In this document: piece after piece, positions 1 to 8,349 of the stretch
Layout: each line of letters starts with the position of its first letter
Numbering within the stretch: the stretch's first letter is position 1
Source: Methylobacter sp.
Lineage (GTDB): Bacteria > Pseudomonadota > Gammaproteobacteria > Methylococcales > Methylomonadaceae
Direction of reading: 5' to 3'
Length of the DNA stretch: 60,362 nucleotides
Assembly: GCA_004299305.1 (NCBI GenBank)
Contig: SCPZ01000120.1
Span: 1-60,362 of the forward strand
Position numbers and translations under genes: made by a program
Notes under the pieces: generated by a model
Databases searched by the model: none
Told to the model about the DNA's origin: nothing
What the model saw: the letters and a program-made list of their open reading frames with translations, nothing else

Positions 1-6
1 AAGAAT

Positions 7-132
7 AAATATACCCAAATGGCGCAGGATTTTTGTTCGTCTGCAAGGCGTAAAAATGGGCGCATAGCGAGCTATGCAACTATTTTTACAACGCAGCAGA
101 CGGGCAAAAAGACCAGTCAGTTGGGTATATTT
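7..132. repeat. 126-bp cruciform-forming repeat with terminal inverted arms
   Basis: The ends are a 12-bp perfect inverted repeat (AAATATACCCAA at 7-18, its complement at 121-132). Inside are further nested complementary arms: TTCGTCTGC against GCAGACGGG, GCGTAAAAAT against ATTTTTACAACGC, and a central GCATAGC/GCTATGC stem. Almost the whole unit could fold into one long hairpin. A shortened relative carrying the left arm lies at 41375-41407. No open reading frame is present, so it looks like a small non-autonomous mobile repeat. That reading is an inference. Confidence 0.7.
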
Positions 133-174
133 TTCGCCGGAAATCGCCTAAGGCAACTTGTAACACATAAAATA

Positions 175-370
175 CAATAGAACACAGATTAGACTGATAA
201 ACACGGATAAAATCAATAAACCTAAAAAAATCAGTCGGCCACGGATTTACACAGATAAACGCTGATAAAACATTCTGTTACTCAAGGTTAGCACTTCACC
301 CAAAGGGTAGCGCAAAGAATTGATGTAAGCCATTGTTAATCTGTGAATATCCGCGTTCATCCGTGGCTCA
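175..370. repeat. Complex copy of the ACGGAT dispersed hairpin family
   Basis: The stretch holds repeated ACGGAT/ACAGAT words on one side (175-270) and their complements (ATCCGCG, ATCCGTGG) at 345-367. It is a degenerate, probably composite member of the palindromic family also seen at 3444, 9017, 18711, 31824 and 50984. No gene is visible in 1-503. The remainder, up to 480, is plain AT-rich leader for the BON gene. Confidence 0.55.
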
Positions 371-503
371 ATTGCATTTTCTAGGATAAATAGAACTGGT
401 CGTTATCCGTTCTGTTTTCTGGTCGCTGAATCGTTAAAATTGTAGGATATGATAGTTTGTTTTTTACTACTTACATCCGATTAAACTATAAAGGTTAAAC
501 ATT

Positions 504-806
504 ATGAGTAAACTCAAGTTGATAATAGGTTTTTTATTGGCAATAACAATTGCCGGTTGTGCTGGAGGGTCTACGCATGAAAGCACGGGAGAGTATCTGG
601 ACGATTCTATCCTGACGACCAAAGTGAAGACGTCAATATTGGGTGATTCCAGACTTAAATTGTTGCAAATCAATGTGGAAACTTACAAAGGCGTCGTGCA
701 GTTAAGCGGATTTGTGGATTCCGCCAGCGCCGTTACCAGGGCGGTGCAACTCGCAAGCACGGTTAAAGGCGTTAAATCGGTTAATAACAGCTTAATTGTG
801 AAGTGA
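504..806 (+). CDS. BON-domain lipoprotein, OsmY-like
   Basis: A 100-residue protein with a lipoprotein signal peptide: basic N-terminus, hydrophobic stretch and lipobox IAGC with the modified Cys near residue 19. One BON domain follows (about residues 35-99), with the typical pattern of a short helix, the phrase GVVQLSGFVDS, and a closing VKSVNNSLIVK strand. BON proteins bind phospholipid or interact with the envelope, so a periplasmic, membrane-anchored role in envelope stress is likely. The ATG has an AAGG ribosome site 8-10 bases upstream. It converges with mltB and shares a terminator with it. Confidence 0.88.
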   Translation: MSKLKLIIGFLLAITIAGCAGGSTHESTGEYLDDSILTTKVKTSILGDSRLKLLQINVETYKGVVQLSGFVDSASAVTRAVQLASTVKGVKSVNNSLIVK

Positions 807-813
807 TCAAATA

Positions 814-852
814 AGGTAACTCGAAAGCCCCATCACAAGGGGCGAGTTACCT
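814..852. terminator. Bidirectional terminator between the BON gene and mltB
   Basis: A 10-bp perfect stem (AGGTAACTCG at 814-823 with its complement at 843-852) is extended by an inner GCCCC/GGGGC pairing. The flanks are AT-rich (ATATTTT on the right). It sits between two convergent genes, so it can serve both. Confidence 0.7.
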
Positions 853-891
853 ATATTTTGAATGTGTTGAGCGTATCCCTGCCCACCTGAA

Positions 892-1881
892 TTATAAACG
901 CCGTTGCTTAATAGCCTGCGCCAATTGATGTACCGCCATCGCGTATTTATCGCTGTTATTGTATTTCTTGATGACCTTAAAGTTGGGATGGACGCGCCAG
1001 TATTCGCTGCCGTTAACGGCACTCAATTCAATGCTTGACGGCTCGCGAGAGCCTTTGATTTGTTCCGCTACCGGCATATTTTTTTGCCAGCCGTTTTGCG
1101 AAAAATAATGCGCGACACTGCCGATCGCATCGGGCTGATCCCAGAGGTTTCGATGCCCGTCGTTATTGAAATCGACCGCCAAGGTGCGGAAACTGCTGGG
1201 CATAAACTGCCCCAGCCCCATTGCCCCAGCCCAGGAACCGACCGGTTTAAGCGGCTCGTAGCCTTCTTCGCGGGTCATCAGCAGGAAATTTTCCAGTTCC
1301 GTAGTAAAAAACTTGGCGCGCCGCTGGGTGTCGAATGCCAACGTTGTCAACGCATCTAAAATGCGCGTTTTGCCAACATTGCGGCCAAAAAAAGTTTCCA
1401 CGCCGATAATCGCAACAATATATTCGGGATTAACGCCATACATAACGCTGGCTTTTTGGATAGCATCCGCATTGTTGCTCCAAAATGCTACGCCATTATT
1501 GATATGCGCCTCGGTAATAAATTGCTGGCGATAACGCGTCCAGCCGCCGACTTTGGGTTGGACAGGTTTGGGACCGTGATATTGCGGCGCATTTTCCAGG
1601 CGAATAACATAATCCAGACGCTGTGCCTTGGAAAATAAGCTGTTTAAATAACTTTCCGAAAAGCTGTGTTCAAGCACCATGTGCCGGATAAAATTTTGCA
1701 CCGGCAACGAATTGGCGTAAGTCCCGGTTAAAGCTTGCACTTGGTATTCGGGAGTATGTTCAGGAATCGCAACGGCATTGACAGGCGGGGTATCGGTATG
1801 GATTGCCGGATTGCTCGCACATCCGGTAAGGGCCAGCGCCAAAGCCAGTTTAGATAAATGTTTGTAGCCTGTATTTTTCAC
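892..1881 (-). CDS. mltB: Membrane-bound lytic murein transglycosylase B
   Basis: A 329-residue GH103 lytic transglycosylase, which cleaves the MurNAc-GlcNAc bond of peptidoglycan and leaves 1,6-anhydro ends. The signal peptide ends in the lipobox LTGC, giving an outer-membrane lipoprotein. The catalytic Glu is in IIGVETFFGRN (about residue 162). The family phrases AMGLGQFMPSSF, DFNNDGHRNLW and AHYFSQNGW follow. Start is GTG with only a weak purine-rich site upstream. Length matches the family and no key residue is missing. It is followed downstream only by the convergent BON gene. Confidence 0.95.
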   Translation of the reverse strand: MKNTGYKHLSKLALALALTGCASNPAIHTDTPPVNAVAIPEHTPEYQVQALTGTYANSLPVQNFIRHMVLEHSFSESYLNSLFSKAQRLDYVIRLENAPQYHGPKPVQPKVGGWTRYRQQFITEAHINNGVAFWSNNADAIQKASVMYGVNPEYIVAIIGVETFFGRNVGKTRILDALTTLAFDTQRRAKFFTTELENFLLMTREEGYEPLKPVGSWAGAMGLGQFMPSSFRTLAVDFNNDGHRNLWDQPDAIGSVAHYFSQNGWQKNMPVAEQIKGSREPSSIELSAVNGSEYWRVHPNFKVIKKYNNSDKYAMAVHQLAQAIKQRRL

Positions 1882-1930
1882 GGTTGTCTCTTTTGTTGTA
1901 ACGATGTGTAGGGAATTTGGAAGTGCCGAT

Positions 1931-2428
1931 CTATTTCATTTTCATCTTTAAGCCCGCACTGCAAAAAAACACTTGATCGCAATGTCGTCCCATTAATTGA
2001 GCGGCTTTGCCGGACAAGTCGACAAACTGCCTAGCCAGGCGGTTGTCGGCAATAACGCTCAGCCCGACTTCATTATGCACCAGCACCATGTCGCAAGATA
2101 ACTGTAGCACCGCTTCCAGTTCCTGCAAAATGTCCGCTTCGGGGATGTGGTGATACAGCTGGTTGTTCAGCCACATCGACACGCATTCGATCAGTACCGG
2201 CCCTGGGCATTTTTGCAATACCTCGAATAGTTTAACGGGTTCTTCGATAGTGACAAATAAATCCTGGCGGCGTTGTTGATGAATCTGGATACGCGCCTGC
2301 ATTTCGTCATCGAAAAACTCGGTAGTCGCCAGATAATAAGGTTTATCCGTTGTCGCTTGCTCCAGGATAAACGCTTCCGCCAATCGGGACTTGCCGCTTT
2401 TGATGCCGCCTATAAATAGTGTTTTCAT
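1931..2428 (-). CDS. cobU: Bifunctional adenosylcobinamide kinase / adenosylcobinamide-phosphate guanylyltransferase
   Basis: CobU phosphorylates adenosylcobinamide and then transfers GMP to give adenosylcobinamide-GDP, the substrate of CobS. The protein is 165 residues. Its P-loop is GGIKSGKS (residues 7-14; Lys replaces the commoner Arg before SGKS). The guanylylated His lies in RIQIHQQRR (about residue 50). VHNEVGLSVIADNRLAR matches the conserved NEVG region. The start codon overlaps the cbiB stop (ATGA), so translation is coupled. It is the last gene of the cob operon. Confidence 0.93.
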   Translation of the reverse strand: MKTLFIGGIKSGKSRLAEAFILEQATTDKPYYLATTEFFDDEMQARIQIHQQRRQDLFVTIEEPVKLFEVLQKCPGPVLIECVSMWLNNQLYHHIPEADILQELEAVLQLSCDMVLVHNEVGLSVIADNRLARQFVDLSGKAAQLMGRHCDQVFFCSAGLKMKMK

Positions 2429-3321
2429 GACAGCACCGCTCCGGCTGCCAATAGACCCAGAACGATCAGATTAATGCCTGTTTTCATTTGCAACGCATTG
2501 ATTAACGTAGATTGATCGACCGGATTGACCGGCAAGCCCAGCGTCGGTTTATGTTTTATCTGGCCGTGGTAACTGGCATCGCCGCCCAACGCAACACCCA
2601 AGGCGCCGGCCATTGCCGCAATCGGAAAACCGGCGTTGGGGCTTTCCAGTTTGTTGCCGTCACGCCATAAACATTGCCAGGCGCGCCGTTGGTCTTTAGC
2701 CAATACGACAATCAGCAAGGCGGTCAGCCGGGCAGGAATGTAATTGGCTATATCGTCGACTATTGCAGCGGTCTTGCCGAAATAAAAATAGCGTTCGGTT
2801 TTATAGGCAATCATCGAATCCATCGTGTTGATGGCTTTATAAACGGCAATCCCCGGCAAGCCGAACAGCAGCAAATAAAACAGCGGCGCGATAACGCCAT
2901 CGCTGAGATTTTCCGCCCAGGTTTCAAGGCCTGCTTTATATATTTCGGTTTCGCTCATGTCTTGGGTATCGCGACTGACCAGATAGCTTAACGCCTGCTT
3001 GGGTTGTTCGGCAGTCAACAGTTCGTTGACGCTTTTATGCAGCATATTCATAGCCAGTCCGGTGGAGGAAAATATTGCCAAAACGATCAGCGACAACCAG
3101 CTCGGCAAAAGGCCGCACAGATAAACCAGGGTAAGGCTGACCAACAAGGCCAAGGCGATTAAGCCGATCACCAATAGCGCGCCGGGCAAAATTCGCTTAC
3201 TGTAAAACCGCCGTTCAAATGCAGAAATAAAACTCCCCATCCATACCACCGGGTGCTTCACGGGAAATTCGCCAAAAATCATATCGATAAGATACGCCAA
3301 GGCCGCTAATTCAAAAAACAT
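2425..3321 (-). CDS. cbiB: Adenosylcobinamide-phosphate synthase CbiB/CobD type
   Basis: This 298-residue integral membrane enzyme joins aminopropanol phosphate to adenosylcobyric acid. Several hydrophobic segments are visible (about residues 50-90, 145-165 and 275-298). Family phrases include HPVVWMGSFI near residue 25, ETWAENLSDGVIAPLFYLLLFGLPG (residues about 130-155) and the AYKTERY loop. It is separated from cobQ by about 200 bases of repeats and overlaps cobU by 4 bases. The name is used here in the CbiB sense, because cobD also denotes the decarboxylase upstream. Confidence 0.94.
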   Translation of the reverse strand: MFFELAALAYLIDMIFGEFPVKHPVVWMGSFISAFERRFYSKRILPGALLVIGLIALALLVSLTLVYLCGLLPSWLSLIVLAIFSSTGLAMNMLHKSVNELLTAEQPKQALSYLVSRDTQDMSETEIYKAGLETWAENLSDGVIAPLFYLLLFGLPGIAVYKAINTMDSMIAYKTERYFYFGKTAAIVDDIANYIPARLTALLIVVLAKDQRRAWQCLWRDGNKLESPNAGFPIAAMAGALGVALGGDASYHGQIKHKPTLGLPVNPVDQSTLINALQMKTGINLIVLGLLAAGAVLS

Positions 3322-3360
3322 CGTAATTACTCAGTAGTTAGAAAAATGGGTCATCTGTTT

Positions 3361-3428
3361 AAGCAGGGACATCCAGGAACGTCAAACCTTCCAGGTTTTA
3401 GAAACCTGGAAGGTTTTGTCCCTGCTTA
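3361..3428. repeat. Nested palindrome, CCTTCCAGG family
   Basis: Inner arms AACCTTCCAGGTTT and AAACCTGGAAGGTT flank a 3-base loop. Outer arms AAGCAGGGAC and GTCCCTGCTT enclose them. The inner palindrome recurs at 35021-35052, after ppdK. It lies in the cobQ-cbiB gap and could end or attenuate transcription there. Confidence 0.7.
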
Positions 3429-3443
3429 TGTGGGTAGCCGAAA

Positions 3444-3527
3444 AATGGAACACAGATAGGACGGATTTAAACGGATTTTAAAAGCTATGATTAAATTGCT
3501 TTTAATCATTAAATCCGTGTTCCATTA
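3444..3527. repeat. ACGGAT-family dispersed hairpin overlapping the cobQ stop
   Basis: The left arm AATGGAACACAGAT and right arm ATCCGTGTTCCATT are complementary with one mismatch. Inner ACGGATTTAA/TTAAATCCGT words pair as well. The right arm carries the cobQ stop codon (3525-3527), so the repeat abuts or invades the gene end. Confidence 0.75.
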
Positions 3528-4925
3528 TAAAACCTGTAACGCCTGCAAAATCGCGGCTATATCCAGGTTTTGCGCGACCATATCGGCAAAGCCCTGTATC
3601 TCGGCCTCGCGATAATGCGCATAGGCATAGCCCCGATACTGCGGATTGATTGCTTTGAAATAATCGGTACGGAACGCGTCATCATCAAACACGCCATGCA
3701 CATGGGTTCCAGCGAACAGACCGCCTTGGTAATACAACGGATACTTATCCATGCGACCGCAATGGATTTCATAGCCGCTGATCCCAGCGTATGAAAACAA
3801 CGGGTACTGCCCTCGCGTGAGGATTTTAGGACTTTGATACAGCACCGTATCGTCGATAAAATCCAAGCCTGTTTCGACAATCGCAGTGTCATGCTCGATC
3901 CCGTCAGGATCGTGCAAACGTTGGCAGAGCATTTGATAGCCGCCGCAAATGCCGAACACCGGCTTGTCAAATTGTTGAATTTCGTCAAACAAGCCCTGAT
4001 TTTTCAACCACTGCAAATCGCGAATCACGGTTTTACTGCCCGGCAACAGCACCATATCGAAACTTTCCAGCGGGCGGTAGGCGTGGATTAACTCAACATA
4101 AAGCTCGGCATCGCCCATCAACACATCGAGATCGTTGTAATTGCTAAGGCCCGGATAAGCGATTACCGCAACACGGATTTTGGCGTCATCCAGGCGCTGT
4201 TGGTAATTGCGTAGCGACTGGGAATCTTCCATGTCGATATTCAAGGGTTTAAACGGCAACACGCCCAAGACGGGAACGCCGAAGCGCTCGGTGATAATCT
4301 TTTCGCCTTCGTCGAAAAAACGCCGGTCGCCGCGAAATTTATTGATCACCACCCCGATCAGGTTGCTGCGCATGACCGGGTCCATCAGCTCCAGCGTGCC
4401 GTAGATCGATGCAAACACACCGCCGCGCTCGATGTCAGCGACCAGGATATTTTTGCTGTTGAAACTATTCGCGACAAAGGTATTGGACAAGTCCTTGTTC
4501 AGCAAATTTAACTCGACCGGCGAGCCTGCACCTTCTGCAACCACGAGTTCATAGTCTTGCTGTAATAATGAAAAGGCCTGTTTAACCTGTTCTTTCAAGT
4601 TGTCGATCTCAGCATAGTAGGCCGCAATCGATTGGTTTTGATAAACCAGCCCGTTCACGATGACCTGCACCGAACCGTTGCCGTGCGATTTAAGCAGCAC
4701 CGGATTGAACAGGTAACTCGGCTCGACGCGGGCAGCTTCAGCTTGCAGGCATTGCGCCCTGGAAATCTCCCGGCCTTCTTTGGTGACTGCTGAATTATTA
4801 GAGACGTTTTGCGCTTTAAACGGTGCGACCTTCAAGCCCCGGTCGGCAAAAATCCGGCACAAGGCCATGACCAGCGTGGTTTTTCCGGCATCAGAACTGG
4901 TGCCGAATACAGCTAATGGTTTCAC
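3525..4925 (-). CDS. cobQ: Adenosylcobyric acid synthase (glutamine-hydrolysing)
   Basis: CobQ/CbiP amidates side chains b, d, e and g of adenosylcobyrinic a,c-diamide, using ATP and glutamine. The protein is 466 residues. An N-terminal dethiobiotin-synthase-like ATPase carries the P-loop variant GTSSDAGKT (residues 8-16) and FKAQNVSNNS. A C-terminal class I amidotransferase domain carries the nucleophile Cys in GICGGYQML (about residue 325) and a His near HVHGVF. Its start overlaps the stop of cobD by 4 bases. The 3' end falls in a dispersed repeat. Confidence 0.95.
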   Translation of the reverse strand: MKPLAVFGTSSDAGKTTLVMALCRIFADRGLKVAPFKAQNVSNNSAVTKEGREISRAQCLQAEAARVEPSYLFNPVLLKSHGNGSVQVIVNGLVYQNQSIAAYYAEIDNLKEQVKQAFSLLQQDYELVVAEGAGSPVELNLLNKDLSNTFVANSFNSKNILVADIERGGVFASIYGTLELMDPVMRSNLIGVVINKFRGDRRFFDEGEKIITERFGVPVLGVLPFKPLNIDMEDSQSLRNYQQRLDDAKIRVAVIAYPGLSNYNDLDVLMGDAELYVELIHAYRPLESFDMVLLPGSKTVIRDLQWLKNQGLFDEIQQFDKPVFGICGGYQMLCQRLHDPDGIEHDTAIVETGLDFIDDTVLYQSPKILTRGQYPLFSYAGISGYEIHCGRMDKYPLYYQGGLFAGTHVHGVFDDDAFRTDYFKAINPQYRGYAYAHYREAEIQGFADMVAQNLDIAAILQALQVL

Positions 4926-5941
4926 AAACGGATCTCTTTTAAACTGCGGGCAAGTTGGGCTATGGCCTGTTCATCCTTGACCGCAAAACGCAGATGACTT
5001 TTATCCAAGCCCTCAAAATTGTCGCAAACGCGGATTAAAATCCGCGACGACTCCAGTTGTTGCTGCAACTGATAGCCATTGCCGCCGTCCGCTAAGCGCG
5101 CCAGCAGGAAATTGGCCTGCCCCGGATAAATCTTATCGAACAGACCGGAATCTTGCAGGGCGTGATGCAGCAAGTCGCGTAAATGCGCAGTCTGTAGGCG
5201 GGTCTGTTCGATGAACCCGGTATTTGCCAAAGCCTGTTGCATATAGGCCATGTCCAAACTGGACAATTTCCAGGCCGGTTCAAAACGTTGCAGTTCTGTT
5301 ATCGCCGCTGTCCCCGCCATAATAAAGCCGATGCGGATTCCGGCGCAGCCGTAAAACTTGCTTAACGATTTAATTACATAAAGCTTATCGTAATGCGTTA
5401 TATGCTCTGCAAGCGAATCGGCCTCACAAAAGTCCAGGAAGGATTCATCGATAATGATCGTGCAACCTGCCGCCTGCCATGTTGCCAACAACTGTTGCAT
5501 ATCATAAAGCTGTCCGTCCGGCGTGGACGGATTAACAAAAATCACCGTGCTGTGTTTGGGAATATCCGCCAATAAATGCTGAAATCGGTTGATGTTATGC
5601 ACCGTACAACCCAGCTCCCCGGCAATATGCGCATATTCGCCGTACAACGGCGTATATAAAACCAGGTCTTTCGGCTGCAAGCCGCGCAACAGGGCAAAGA
5701 TGGCTGCACTCGCGCCGTTAAACGGTTCAATATCAACGCCCGCAGGAATCGAATAGCGCTGTTTGAACGCCTGTTTTAGCAAACTGTAATCGGGATCGGC
5801 ATACGCTGTAAGCGAAACGTTGTGCAAACAACTTAAATCGACGGCCTGTTTCGGGTTGATGTTGGCCGAAAAATCCAGCACCTGTTCCGGCAGGCAGCCA
5901 AGACGCCGGGCGAACTGGTAAATATTGCCGCCGTGGTTCAT
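4922..5941 (-). CDS. cobD: L-threonine-O-3-phosphate decarboxylase (PLP-dependent)
   Basis: A 339-residue fold-type I PLP enzyme that makes (R)-1-amino-2-propanol O-2-phosphate for the cobalamin nucleotide loop. It opens with MNHGGNIYQFARRLG and DFSANINP, typical of the CobD/CobC decarboxylase group rather than histidinol-phosphate aminotransferase. The PLP-binding Lys is in IKSLSKFYGCAG (about residue 195) and the phosphate-binding Arg follows in GIRIGF. It starts directly after the cobC stop. The cob gene context supports the function. Confidence 0.9.
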   Translation of the reverse strand: MNHGGNIYQFARRLGCLPEQVLDFSANINPKQAVDLSCLHNVSLTAYADPDYSLLKQAFKQRYSIPAGVDIEPFNGASAAIFALLRGLQPKDLVLYTPLYGEYAHIAGELGCTVHNINRFQHLLADIPKHSTVIFVNPSTPDGQLYDMQQLLATWQAAGCTIIIDESFLDFCEADSLAEHITHYDKLYVIKSLSKFYGCAGIRIGFIMAGTAAITELQRFEPAWKLSSLDMAYMQQALANTGFIEQTRLQTAHLRDLLHHALQDSGLFDKIYPGQANFLLARLADGGNGYQLQQQLESSRILIRVCDNFEGLDKSHLRFAVKDEQAIAQLARSLKEIRL

Positions 5942-6505
5942 TTATAAATTGATATATTCGATGTAGAGGTAATCGTCAGCCTGACGCAGTTTATGCGCGG
6001 AACCGGAATCGATCCGCAATTGAAACGAATTGGCCAAAGGCAGGTTTAAAGCGCGCGCCAGCAAAGCGCGAATGACGCCCGCATGGGTAAACACCAAAAC
6101 CTGTTCGGCTTCTGTGGCTAATAAATCCTGCCAGAAGCTGCCCGCACGTTGGTACAAATCTTCAAAATTTTCGCCGTTGGGCGGCGCGGCGGTCACAAAG
6201 TTAGCTGTCCAATGTTGCAAAACAGCGGGATCGATGTCGTCAAAGCGCTTGCCTTCCCAGTCGCCGAAATCGAGTTCCTGCAAACGCGGATCGGTAATCA
6301 CCGTGTCCGAAAAGGTCTCGGCCAGTTGCAGGCAGCGCGTTAACGGGCTGCTGAAAACGGTACAGTCATCGTCGAACTCGGGCAATTTGTCATGCAGGTT
6401 TGCCATCTCGTCAGGAAAACTATCCGCCAAGGCAATATCGCTTTGACCGTAGCATAATCCAGGATCGGTAGCGGTTTGGGTGTGGCGAATTAAATAAATA
6501 TCCAT
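5942..6505 (-). CDS. cobC: Alpha-ribazole phosphatase, histidine phosphatase superfamily
   Basis: A histidine phosphatase of 187 residues expected to dephosphorylate alpha-ribazole-5'-phosphate or adenosylcobalamin 5'-phosphate. The phospho-acceptor motif is LIRHTQT (RHT instead of the common RHG) right at the N-terminus. The second His is in VFTHAGVIRALLA (about residue 140). Start 6505 was chosen because MDIYLIRHTQT begins the fold there, while the longer frame to 6565 adds 20 unsupported residues inside cobS. It overlaps the cobS 3' end by 16 bases. Confidence 0.88.
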   Translation of the reverse strand: MDIYLIRHTQTATDPGLCYGQSDIALADSFPDEMANLHDKLPEFDDDCTVFSSPLTRCLQLAETFSDTVITDPRLQELDFGDWEGKRFDDIDPAVLQHWTANFVTAAPPNGENFEDLYQRAGSFWQDLLATEAEQVLVFTHAGVIRALLARALNLPLANSFQLRIDSGSAHKLRQADDYLYIEYINL

Positions 6506-7257
6506 AAGGCACTCATGCTTAAATAAAAAACAGTTTCGGCGACTTGCTGGCTTGCGCCCAGGCAATCGCCGGTATAGCCGCCGATATGGCGGTGAAAATA
6601 ACGACCGAGAAATACGGTTGCAAGCAGCACCGGAATGATTGCCAGCACAGATAAGACAGGCAACAACGCCAAGGGCAATATCGCAATAACAGCGGCAAAG
6701 GCTAATTCTTGAAGATTAGGTTTATAAACCGCTGCCGAGGCTTTGCTGTGATGTTCCCGCGCATAAGTATAAGCGTGCATCAGCAATAACGGCGACAAGC
6801 GGCTGATGCTGTGCCCGGCCAGCAACAAGATAGGCACGGAGGCGGCAGGCATTGTACTGAGCACGCTGATCTTCAACAACAGTATCGACAGCAGTCCGAT
6901 AAATCCGTAAACGCCGATATGGGAATCTTTCATGATGTCCAAAATGCGTTGTTTATTCATGCCGCCGCCGAAACCGTCGCAAACATCGGCAAAGCCATCT
7001 TCATGCAATGCTCCGGTCATTAAAATGCCGCTGATTAACGCCAGGATCGCCGCCGTAGTCTGCGGCCAAACTAACTCGGCCAGATAAAACACTAAAGCTG
7101 CGATGCCGCCGACTAACCAGCCGACCAACGGCAAATAAATGGCTGCCTGAGGTAACAACTTGTAATCCAGTATTTGAGGATGGGGCAGGCGTGTGTAGAA
7201 GCTTAGGGCTAATAGAAATAACTGCATTCCCACGCTGGAGCGCTCGTCTTTATACAC
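6490..7257 (-). CDS. cobS: Adenosylcobinamide-GDP ribazoletransferase (cobalamin synthase)
   Basis: An integral membrane enzyme of 255 residues that joins adenosylcobinamide-GDP to alpha-ribazole(-phosphate). The family signature LSFYTRLPHP is at residues 18-27. GALHEDGFADVCDGFGGG, an acidic metal-binding loop, is near residue 85. DSHIGVYGFIGL follows, with several hydrophobic helices. The frame begins with GTG at 7257. An ATG at 7227 gives 245 residues, closer to family length, and neither start has a convincing ribosome site. The 3' end overlaps cobC. Confidence 0.94.
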   Translation of the reverse strand: MYKDERSSVGMQLFLLALSFYTRLPHPQILDYKLLPQAAIYLPLVGWLVGGIAALVFYLAELVWPQTTAAILALISGILMTGALHEDGFADVCDGFGGGMNKQRILDIMKDSHIGVYGFIGLLSILLLKISVLSTMPAASVPILLLAGHSISRLSPLLLMHAYTYAREHHSKASAAVYKPNLQELAFAAVIAILPLALLPVLSVLAIIPVLLATVFLGRYFHRHIGGYTGDCLGASQQVAETVFYLSMSALWIFI

Positions 7258-7314
7258 AAGTGTTCAAGTTAGAAAAACTTTGGACCTTTCGTCTTGATCC
7301 TTTCACCTTCTTTA

Positions 7315-8349
7315 TCAATGATCAACCCCAGCCTCAGCAAACGTAGCCATCTCGTTTAAAAACATCACCGCCGATTGTACCAGCGGATAGGCAAGAGCAA
7401 TGCCGGAGCCCTCCCCCAAACGCAGTTCCAGGTTCAGCAAAGGTTTTGCCTTGAATTGATGCAATAGAGCCTGATGCCCCTGTTCGCTGGAAACATGGCT
7501 GAACACGCAATACTCCAATACCTGAGGATGCAGCCTGTGGGCGACTAACAATGCAGTGCCCGCAATAAAGCCGTCGACCAATATCAGCATACCCAATTCG
7601 GCGGCTTTGAGATAAGCGCCGACCATCATGGCGACTTCAAAACCACCGAAAGCGGCAAGTACGGACAACGGCTCTGTTGCGTCTTTATGCTTATTTAAAG
7701 CCCGCTGCAAGACAGTTACCTTATGTTGCAATTGCGCATTATTTAGACCGGTGCCGCGGCCTACGCAGCGCACTAGCGATAGACCGGTTAATCGATGCAT
7801 CAGCAGTGCGGCGGATGAGGTATTGCCGATCCCCATTTCGCCAAAACCGATACAGTTACAACCGCCTTCATATTGTCGCCTTACCTGTTCCGCGCCAGTA
7901 TGTAAGGCTTTGATGCAGGCCTCGGCGCTCATTGCCGGATGGGTTAAAAAATTCTGGGTGCTTTTGCCGATTTTTGCATCGACCAGTTTCGGATGGCTGT
8001 TTAAATCGGCATTGACTCCCGCATCGACAATCAATAGATCTATGCCATGTTGCCGGGCAAAAACACTGATTGCCGCACCGCCTGCCAAAAAATTGGCGAC
8101 CATTTGCGCGGTAACGGTTTGCGGATAAGCGCTGACGCCGGCCTCAACAATGCCGTGGTCTCCGGCAAAAATAAGGATGCACGGTTTATTTAAACTCGGG
8201 CTTAGGCTGTTTTGACAACGCCCGACCTGTAAGGCCAGGGATTCCAATTGACCTAACGAACCCAGCGGCTTGGTTTTCTGGTCGATTTTGTTTTGTAACG
8301 CGGTATTCAGTGTTGACGATAGCGGGGAGATGACAAAATTTAGCGGCAC
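7315..8349 (-). CDS. cobT: Nicotinate-nucleotide--dimethylbenzimidazole phosphoribosyltransferase
   Basis: CobT activates dimethylbenzimidazole to alpha-ribazole 5'-phosphate. The family phrases are DQKTKPLGSLGQLE, FAGDHGIVEAGVSAYP, CIGFGEMGIGNTSSAA and RLGEGSGIALAYPL, with the catalytic Glu in the last. Start GTG at 8349 gives 344 residues with a GGA element about 10 bases upstream. A TTG at 8361 is the alternative. The gene overlaps the bluB 3' end either way, so enzyme and lower-ligand supplier are translated together. Confidence 0.94.
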   Translation of the reverse strand: MPLNFVISPLSSTLNTALQNKIDQKTKPLGSLGQLESLALQVGRCQNSLSPSLNKPCILIFAGDHGIVEAGVSAYPQTVTAQMVANFLAGGAAISVFARQHGIDLLIVDAGVNADLNSHPKLVDAKIGKSTQNFLTHPAMSAEACIKALHTGAEQVRRQYEGGCNCIGFGEMGIGNTSSAALLMHRLTGLSLVRCVGRGTGLNNAQLQHKVTVLQRALNKHKDATEPLSVLAAFGGFEVAMMVGAYLKAAELGMLILVDGFIAGTALLVAHRLHPQVLEYCVFSHVSSEQGHQALLHQFKAKPLLNLELRLGEGSGIALAYPLVQSAVMFLNEMATFAEAGVDH